Source: Lycorma delicatula (Eukaryota > Arthropoda > Insecta > Hemiptera > Fulgoridae). From it: a stretch of DNA of 64,000 nucleotides. The stretch spans positions 223,118,526-223,182,525 of the forward strand of contig NC_134455.1 in assembly GCF_047948215.1 (NCBI RefSeq), in the 5' to 3' direction. The position numbers and the translations under genes were made by a program. Of this stretch, positions 52,401 to 62,800 are shown one piece after another; positions within the stretch are counted from its first letter, which is position 1, and every line of letters starts with the position of its first letter. The notes below the pieces were generated by a model. It was not told the DNA's origin. It was given only the letters and a program-made list of their open reading frames with translations, and searched no databases.

Positions 52401-55400
52401 AAACTTCAGTATGTCCAGGACTACATTTATACTCTGATATCACTAACATCTTTTATAAACTCCCCTATTAATTTGAAATCTCTCCAGTAAAAAAGGATGA
52501 TGTGTTTGTTTGTTATATGTTCTCACATTTTTATTTTAGCTGCTATTGGTGCAGAATAGTCCACAGGGTATGCTGGGCAGCTGCGCTAAGCCGACTCTCT
52601 CCTGTTCCCTTGTGTTAACATGTGTTAAATTGCAACTCAAGAAAGCTAAAATTTACAAGCTAAAAGCAGTCTGTTGTCAATTTACAGATTATTTAATTTA
52701 ATTTCTAAGCATAGATTATTTTTATTTATTTATTACTTTATTCATATTGTATGAATTAGAATTTATTAGGTAATTATTATTTATTTATAATTTATTATTA
52801 AATTTAAATCAAAGATTAACAATTCTTATTAATATTTAAACTATTTATTTATATAATTATTATTCAAACATATTAATAAAAGAACGAGATAAACAATTAA
52901 TATTTAGCAGTAATAAAAGAATTCATTATTTAACACATTATTTAAAAGGCTTACCACCTCTTGGCTTAAAAAGGCTTACCACATTACAATGGACTGTGGG
53001 AAAGAGACTATGAGAGCACAGGTAGCAAGAGAGTGTCAGTTGTGCGCAGTCGCTTGGCACACCACATGGTCTGCTCTGCACCAATAGCAGCAGATTAAGG
53101 AGTAGCAGTTGGCGAGGCAATCTCACAAATTATTAATTAACACAATCTCACAAAAACAGACACCAAATTAAACAAAGAAGATGGCATCCCCCAAGCCATT
53201 TTCGTGGTGGGCAGTAGGCCTACATTTTTTCTAGTCACAAATAATAATTATCTGTAGTAAAAACTAATCTATAAAAAAGTTCACATTGACTTTCCAATAG
53301 TGTGTAATGATAGATTTTGTAAATAAATAGAAATACAGGTCATTAAGCAGAGATTGAAATTTACAAACAGTTGAGTAACCTATCAACTGCAATTTTTTTT
53401 CACTTAGTTTACCTTGCTACTTTTTTAAAAATAATTTATGAATTTTAATTTAAATTTAATTTTATGGAAGTTGACAGTATATTTTATATTAATCTATAAT
53501 GAAAAAAAACCTGGTACAACTAAACCTAAGAAAACCAAGATTGGATGATGAAGAAAATTGTAAATTGAAGTATCAGTGATGAACCAAGAACATATATTAA
53601 ATAAAAATACATTTTAATTACAATAAATAACACTATTTAAAATTAAAATAAAAAAAAAAAAAACAAAAAATGAAAAGATTTCATCATAGCAAAATATATT
53701 AAATAAAATAAATTGTAATAAAGAACCCAACTAATGATTCAGATTAAAAAACACCTCAGTAATTTTACTTAAAACACCTTATAGAAAAATATATTATAAA
53801 TTGCAGCACATCTAAAATAAAACAGTAAGACAAATGGTTAAAAACAAAAGATAGAGTACTTATAGAAAAACCTGATATTTTAAAATTAAAAATTATAAAT
53901 AACAAACCATGGAGATTAAACTCACCTATTTCACCATTGATGGCAGGAGACAGAGGTGGTGGTGTTGATGGTGGCTGTTGAATTTGTGATGATGGAGGTG
54001 GAGGTGGTGGAGATAATAATGGTGGTGGTGAGAGTGGTGGAGGTGGTGAAGAAGGCAATGGAACAGGTGATGGTGGAGGCGAAGGACTTGGCCGCCTCAC
54101 AAGTACATCACGTGGTATTGGTCCAGGTTTTCTTTTATTTGGTGGTCTAGGAGAGCCTAATGGATCCCCTGTACTACGCTTTGTACCAGACCGATGAGGA
54201 GAATTACCACCTACAAGATCTATATCTGCTTCATCAACCATCATTCGCTGCAAAAACAAAATAGATTAAAACTAGAGAAACACTAAAAATAAATACACAA
54301 TTTTTATTTTATTAAATATATATTCCTTAATAATTAGATAGATCAAAAGTTTTTCACTCAATTTTTAAAAAAATTTAGTTAATTTTATTACATAAATTAT
54401 AATTATATTTTTAATATAGAAATATAAATAAATATAAGTAGGATAGTATATGTGTAACATATAGAATACAAGATTTGACACGTCCACCATTATCGGTTGT
54501 TAGGTTGTTGGGTCTGCACCTTCCTAATGTCATCTTTATTTTGAACAATTATCACAGAGCATTAAACTAAAGACCAACATTACTTTATGCCGTACATGCT
54601 TTACAAGTACAGAGAATGTTATGCAGAAATATTTGCAAACGATGTGGAATTTTCATTGAACAAAATCTACCTAAATTATTTGTCAACATTTCAGAGATTA
54701 ATTCAGAAATTGGAAGAATCATTTAATATTTGATTGTGAATATTAAATCACCTGGTTGTCTTTGTCAAATTGGTTACTTGAAAATAACTGACATTCTGAG
54801 TCATAAGAGAGGTGTTGATGTAAATCTGGGAAATCATTTTGTCAATGCTCAAAATAATTGTCTATTCTGAGATGACCATGCAGCAAATTCCCAAAAGGGT
54901 TGGGGTCTGAATGCCTTCATGATTCACTGTTCAAAGTGTCAAGAATTCGTCAATTGGATGTTTGAAAGCCAAGAAGAGGAAGACAACTTTTCAAAAAAAA
55001 TTATTTCACTTACTGTAATGTAATTGAATTTAGCCTCATTTGGATGGTATGGAAAGACATGGATTCAGGAGATAAGTGCTACTTATCAAACAGCACATGA
55101 AACGATTGACATATAGTGAGAAAAATTTTCTGCCTATCCCTTATGCAAAGGAGTTCAGAACTGTCTCCGAAAGTCTTGTGATCTGACACCATGTGTGACT
55201 TCTTCCTTTAGAGATCTGTTTTTGTATTAATTTAACAAACCACAAACAATTCCTAAGCTTTATGGGATTTGAAACATTATTGGTGAAATTAAGCCACAAT
55301 TTTGTAAAAGATCAATAAACTTTATCAAAAAAGGAAGAGTGTGCCAGCACTGTTAAAGGGGATATTTGTCTGATTTTGTGTTTCACAATTAACACATTGA

Positions 55401-58400
55401 AGCCTAGCTATTCCAGACCTGGTGGTCTGGGGGTTTTTAAGTTATTTTTTAAAAAATAAATATGAATTGTATGTAAGTACATTATGTACCATTTTAAAGA
55501 GCAAATCATGCAGTTTATTTTAGTGTATAAATGAAAAAGATTAGACTACTCACCATTTGTGTTGCAATCTATTGAAAATGATTTTAAAAAGTGAAAAAAT
55601 AAAAAATTGTGGCTGTGTTTTCACTGAACTGCATGCTTTTTCACTAATTTTACAAAATTGAAAACTAAAATAAAGTTATTACCCTACCTCTAAATTATTA
55701 CAAATTAAAAAACCTAACTATTCACTTAATTATAACAATAAACATGTACAAAAATCAAATGAAATCAGTCTGTATGTACTTGGCTTTGGTATGGTATAGT
55801 TTGAAACAGTCCAGAAGACACAGTGCTGCATCATATTCAGGCACCACCAACCAATTTCTTGTCATCCTGCTTTCCCAGTAGATGCTTTACTTGGCCAACC
55901 TGTGTTGGCCAAGCTTTTTTTTCTGTGGGAGGAATCCTGTCTGGAAAGTGACGTCCAGTGAGTCTGTTTGAAGCAACAGATACAGGAATTATTTTTCGAG
56001 CAAGAGATCCACCTTTATTGCCCAATTCTACTCCAAGTAACTTTTCTAAATGTACTTTTTTCTCAAGTTTGGAGGTCGGGATTCACGATAAAGGAGAAAT
56101 GAATTTGAAACAGTCATCATAAAAAAATGAAAGAAGAGTTTGTTTCCTCTTGAAAGGGTAATAGGCAATCACTTGGTAATTTCTATCAAAACTGGTTTTA
56201 TTTTTATTATGGTTAACGATGACATCAGGTTTGGATTTTGCAATCATACCCTTCTTTAACGAACTTCAACATCTGTTGGAATCATTTTGTGGACTGATGA
56301 CAATGTTACATCTCTTTCTATTTTAGACAGAGGATGTTCACTTCTTATGAAAACAGATACAGGTTTTTTCAATTTTTTTGATACTACATTTTGTTTACAT
56401 AACACTTTGCAATTCGAAAAACAGTTTTTGTTTTTCTCTGCCATAAAAAATCAAATAAAGCCGGTCAAGTGTAAAACCTGTCCATGAATATAGTATGACC
56501 CTAATCAAGATACTGAGAAAAGTCTCAGGAATAGTGAATAGTGATATAACTGAATTATCATTCCTTTTGCCAATATAAAATTCAAGCTGAAAAGCATATC
56601 TGGTTGAAGAGTCGCACACAATGTACAGCTTTATCCCATACTTGTCTGGGTAAAAAGCAAGTAAGGTGAAAAGCAATTGATCTAAGAATAGCTTTAGTAT
56701 CATGTCCAGCTTTACTGTAAGGAATATACAGATTATTGTTGTTGAGGTGAAAGTTGGAGAGAACAGAAAGAAAGCGATCCCTTGACATACATGAAACACC
56801 ATATGAAGAGTGCACAAATTTTTTCTTAGCCCAATAATCTTTGAGTTTTGATTTCTTTACAATGCACGTATGAAGTATAATAGAAAAAAAAATAAAGTTC
56901 ATGTAGTTTCACTGTAATCCATTTTCCCCATTTGCTATTTTTCTTCAATTGATTTTTTTTTTGTAGCCTATCAGCAATAAGTTTTGAATATCTGTTTGTT
57001 TCTGATTTTATTACTGCGATGAATGATTCCAGAAAAAAGTGAAAACATCATTGAGGGGTGGAAGTTTCATCAATGAGTTTCAATGAGCATAGTGTAATTC
57101 CACTATGCTCATTGAACACTGGCAATGATGGCAGATTGTCAATAAATGACCACCCTAAATCTGTATCGCTTTGTTTGTTGACAACTTTCTTTTAAATGGC
57201 CTAAAATTTCTCACATGACTGATGGCATGGGGTTATCAAGATATTCATTATTTAGGATATCAGCTTGATGATAGCATCTTTGTTATTACAAAACAAGAAT
57301 TATCAAACTTGTAACCTTACCAAAAAACACAATAAAACCAATTCTAAATAAATAACAACAACATAAAGAAAAACTTACTGCAGTAAACTGAAAAGTACAC
57401 ACCTGACGAACGAAACTTGTCCGTAAACAACACTTACAACCTCAATGTGCAAAAAGTTTGTTTTTCTTCTATAATTTCAAAAATTCTCGCCAGAGCGTGG
57501 AGATAAAAGAGTGACTTGAACTAAACTATTCAGTGAACGATTTACAAAACCCTAAGCATGAAAATAGAATTAAAGCTAAGCTTTTATATAGAATTAAATT
57601 CTATGGCCTGGGAGTTTCAGGCTTCGGCTTCAATGTGTTAACCATGTAAGTGCACTTTGTGTTAAAACTGAAGTGTCTGTAACTTAAATGATGGTTTTAT
57701 GGGATATCCTTTATAAAAAAAATTTGAATGTGCATTGTTAGTTCTTTTCTTTTGAGCATATTTTCTAACATCCAGGTATTTGTCCAACAGATCTCATCCC
57801 TTTGAGAAGGATGGAGGAATTATGAAGGCTCTACATTTTTCTTAAATTAATTATATTTTCTAGCTGCATATGTCAGATAATCCTAAGATGTGTTTAGGGA
57901 CAAACTAGAATACTATTATGCATCATCACAATCAAAAGAGGATGATGTCTGAGGTAATCTTTACTGACATAATAATTGGTTAAAAGTATCAAAACAGTTT
58001 TTAATTAATGATGTCCCACCAGTTGTAACAATTCATACTTTGCAATATTAAGACATAAAATACTATTATTTAAGCATTCAAGTAAAATGCAATCTCTTCT
58101 TAAGGCAATACCAGTGGACCATTTCATTCTTTAATGCAGTAATGAGTACATGGTAAAATAAAAAGAAAATGACAAATATAACTTTATAACAGAAGAATTT
58201 GGTAAATATTATAATTCTAACGATAAACTTTTTTAAATTACAGTGTTCTGTGAACACAAAAATTCATAGAACACTTAAACACTTTAATAATCAAGGAGGA
58301 AGAATGCTAACAAATGTGGTTTATGTTTTCTTTTAGTAGAAACTGAGTTCAATCTTTTCTAATTTTTCAAGAAGTAATGTTTAATATCTACTCAGTGTCA

Positions 58401-59760
58401 GGGAAGATTTTATTTGAATATTAAAATTAATAATTGTAAAACAGGTAAAAAAACTGAAAAGAAAGCAGCAATGAGTATATATTTTAAATATAGAAAAAAA
58501 GTTTTGTTTTAATCTAATTTCTTAAAAAATATTTTTGTCAAGGGTGAAACTTTATGGCAGTAAAATGTAAAAGCTAGTAAGGACAATACTTTTGTTTTCA
58601 AAATATACTGTTACGGGTAAAACAGTAATAACTAGTGATCAATAAGACTGAAATAATAGAGATCTTGAAGCAAATAATCATAAACATTTTTGCAAATTCT
58701 TGTGAAAGAAGAGCTAGTTTGGTAGGTCATAACTTAAGGTGTATATGATTAATTCAGTAAAGTAAGAAAGTAAGAAAGTAATTCATGACAAGAAGAAAGT
58801 AAGAAATAAGAGTTCAAGAAGCAGGTGATGCAGTATATTTTAAAATAACTAAAGAACTAGAATAGAATAATAAACCAATTGAAGGACGGTAAAAAAATAT
58901 GGTGAACATCATACCTGCAACTGCTACAGTTGTTGCAGCAAACTATTGTGAGAAGAAACTGTAAGCATCTTTAAATTGCTGCTATCATTAAACTAGCGTT
59001 TACACACTTCAATTTTCTTGCAATTACATATGCAGCATTTCTCAAATTATAAACAAAAAGTGTGGTTTTAATTTTTTAAGGTAATATCATAAATTTTTGC
59101 AATAAAACAGATTAAAATTTAAATGAAAGGAAGATAAGTTATTTTTACAGCTTTCTTGCAAAATCCCAATGTTTCTCATTTTTAATCAACTGATTTGAAT
59201 TTATGTATTTTCTGTAACTTTTGAGGGTTTTGTATTTAAAAAAAAAAAAAAAAAAAAAATTGGTTTTGTGATAACTTAATTTCATTCGATATAAGATCAT
59301 ATGATTATGATAGAGATTTCTTACTGAAATAATTGATTTAAGGAAGTTTCTTTTTTGCAAAAACTAAACTGAAAGTTAGCACTAAAAAAAATCTGCCCTT
59401 TTTTTTAGATACAGTTCATTTTGATACTTTGATATTTACTTTTGATACTTTGGATATTTTGATACAGTATTTTGATACTATAAATAAAGTCTAACACTCA
59501 AGAATAATTAATGATTTAAACAATAAAATTGTATTTTGTATGAACAATAAAGAACAATTTCCTGATTTAACTGAAAATGCTTTGAATACTTACAATACAG
59601 TAAATTGCTGCAATATAATATACATTATAACAATGTTTGGAGATTGCTATACATGCAATCAATAGCCACTCATTTTCCTTTTATTAGTTGAGCATATTTT
59701 AGTACTTTAAAAAGCTATATGTAAGAGTAATAGAATTTTGGATTTATATTTAAAAATTAC

Positions 59761-59814
<54 letters not shown>

Positions 59815-62800
59815 GATTTATATTTAAAAATTACAACTATATATATATATTGTACAATCTGATAAAACATTTGTTCACCTTATCTATTTTGAATGGATTT
59901 CCAAACATATGTTGTCTAACAGGAGTGGACTCTACTTCTCTTAAAGAAGGTTGCATTCTTTTCAGATATTCTTGGTAATTACCCATTTGACTAACAGGCA
60001 TACTATGTAAATAATCTGCAACAAGGGAATAACAAAATTAATAACTGTTTCATAACAATCATATAAATAAACAACCAACATAAATATCATAATAATGATA
60101 TTTCTTTAAGCTTAAGAACCTGTTAACAACAGCAAATAATTTATGTAAGAGGTAGATAAAAAAAACAATTAAGTTCTTATTACAATCAAAAACACAAGTA
60201 AATTTACTCACCATCATCCAGCAGTTTGGTGTGAGATAAAGATGGCTGTAAGAAATTTGCTCGCATCCGAACAACCTGATCGAGGAGATTACGACGAGGA
60301 ATATCAAAAGGATTCCGATAACTGTGACCACCAGCTCGATATTGGTGGTGTCTGTTACGCACAATGCCAACAATAAACCCTCCGAAATCATTTATCTGAT
60401 CTCGTAATGATGTAAACTTATCTACTCATAAAATAAAGAAAATGTTTAATTAGGTTGAAATGCCAATAATTAATTCTAAAATTCAAGTATAACATAATCA
60501 TATATTAGTACTACTAGCAATTCAGTGTGGAAAAGGAAAATAAGAAGGAAGATGATTTCTTAAAAAAAAAACCCATAGTACTCAGAAAACAACATCCACA
60601 TTAGATAGAGCCTAAAAAATGGTAGTCAGTTACTGATTAAAAAAAATAAACCTAATTTTTATTAATATACTTGCTGTGTGTAAGGTAAAAAATTCTCAAG
60701 TACAAAAAAGTTTTTAAATGTTATAATGGATAAAAGTTTTCATTACCTAATAAATTAAGAGATTCAAAGGTATAAATGATATTTACAAAAATGAATTCTT
60801 TTCAAAAAATAAGTGACACACACACATCCTACTAATATGAAGAGGTTAAATTGTTGGGAAGAGAAACTTTATCTTTTTTTTTTATATCACATTTTATCTT
60901 GTCAGCAAGTAACACTGTATTTTTGTACTTTGGTGCTCTAAGTTCATTACTACTTTGGTGTGTTTTCTAATTAAACACTAGTTAGTTTCTGCATTAAGAT
61001 TAACTACAATGCTTTACACAGGTGTATCTCAAAATGCAAGTGTAGTGATTGTCCTCTACATCACAAGTGACTCATTTGTTTAACTTAACTGTTTTTCACA
61101 GAATTTAAAGTTAAATTTTTCTTGTCAAACTTTTTCATAAAAAAAAAAGTTTACATAATGGATGCGAGATATTTTTCTCTTAAAACATCTGAAACCATTA
61201 ATTGCTTTTTCTTCTTTCTTAAACATATATGCAATTAGGTAAAATTATTTAAAAAGGTCTGAGAGTGAAATTAATATTTTAAAATTATGATTTATAAATA
61301 AAATATTATCTTAGTACCAGAAAAGTGAATTTTTAGAATATTAAAGTTAAATTCCAGGATATATATTACAATTAAAACAGAGTAATAAATTTCAACAGTT
61401 GCAAATAACTATATTTATGAATGTTTGCAATTATATACTGAACAAAACTGGTCATCTCATGTTGCCTTCATAGTGTTTGAAAATTTTCTGTGCACTGGAT
61501 TTATGAAAATGTAATGACAAAACTTTCTTAATTATTACATTGCACTTTATTTCATTATTTTATAGAAACTGATATTACAACAACTGGAATAATTTATAAA
61601 AGGTGTTGAAAATGACTTCTTCTTATATCAATACAACAATACACATTTCAATTTGTTTTCAAATACTTTAACCAGCTGATGTACCAGAATCTCATATATA
61701 TGCTGTTACTGCGATTTTTACTTTATCAATAGTGTGTGGTCTGTTGTGATAAACTGCTTGTTTCACTGCCCTCCACCGTACAAAGTAATCTGGAGGAATC
61801 AGATCAAGCAATTGTGCAGGCCACAAACCCCCTCAAAATAATTCTTTTACCAAAGACATGTAGTAAAAGTTATCAACCTGTTAGCTGCACTGTGGTGCCA
61901 CCTTGCTGGAACCAACCATGATTGATTTCCACTTCCGTTAACTGACTAATGAACTTTCTTAAAACAGCACAATAATGATCACTATTAACTAGATTTTAAA
62001 AAAGATTAATCCCAGAATGCATGTTCTACTCAGATTCCAGTTTTTGCTTTCTGTAGATTGTTCGTGTAATTCATGGGAGTTAGTAGCCGACCGCAGCTGT
62101 GTATTTTGTGAATTAATATTCCCTCCCAGATAAAACTATGCTTCATCTGTAAAAAATTTAATGTCGAGGACACCAACAGAATTTTGGTAATAAAACATTT
62201 AAGTCTTTTGGCATTATCTGTAGGTTTCAGTTCTTGAACACACATTACCTTGTAGGAGAAAAGTTTTAGTTTTTTCATACAGCATTATGTTTGATAACAA
62301 GTCTGATATCTTGCTGACTTTGATGGACTTTCGGCCATAGCATCTGAAATATCAAACAGCCTTTGTTTGTTTTTTTAGGTGGTTTTCCACTTTGATCAGT
62401 GTCTTCAACAGATCCTGTTACCTAAAATTTTTCAATAAGAATTTGAACTGCATTGCAATGAGGAACAAGATTATTTGAAAAGTTCTCAGAATACTTGTGC
62501 TTCACTAAATCTTGTCAACTTCACGGAAAACATGTTCAACAAGAAAATTGCATTCCTCTACTGAAAGAAACATTATTTTTCTTGCAACTACTGATTCTGG
62601 TAAGTAAAATAACAAAAATGAAGCATGTTCAATCACAATATGTATTTTTATTCTAAGTATGAGAGAGGCAAGTTCGTAATAATTATAAAAAAAGGTAAAC
62701 CAATTGTATGCACATATCAATAAAATACTCTAAAGCTTCCTCCACGAACAAACTTAAAACACAGTTTTTGATGAGTGGATAAAATATTTAAAATATTGCT

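Larger units (their letters stand above)
48424..53925 (-). other. INTS6 intron, 5.5 kb
   Basis: Contains a (TA)n microsatellite (49369-49406), a mariner fragment (51257-51640), a possible transposase scrap (52150-52330) and a foldback repeat (52538-53095). A 79-codon plus-strand frame at 50352-50591 has no recognisable motif, and I treat it as chance. The rest is AT-rich DNA with no visible structure. Confidence 0.8.
54248..59878 (-). other. INTS6 intron, 5.6 kb
   Basis: Contains a decayed DUF4817-type transposon (54480-55388), a piggyBac element (55393-57637), an imperfect AGTAAGAA-like short repeat near 58760-58815, a poly-A/T tract at 59238 and a (TA)n tract with duplicated flanks (59735-59838). 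Between 57642 and 59700 I see no gene. Confidence 0.8.

Noticed and set aside
53956..54150. Plus-strand frame rich in Val, Met and Glu opposite INTS6
   Set aside because: Antisense shadow of the proline codons in the INTS6 exon.
13290..59260. CRISPR arrays, operons, bacterial promoters
   Set aside because: Long homopolymers and microsatellites are the only regular repeats; the sequence is eukaryotic nuclear DNA.
60059..60391. 110-codon minus-strand frame overlapping the INTS6 exon
   Set aside because: Out-of-register shadow; the conserved NPFDIPRRNLLDQ motif is in another frame.
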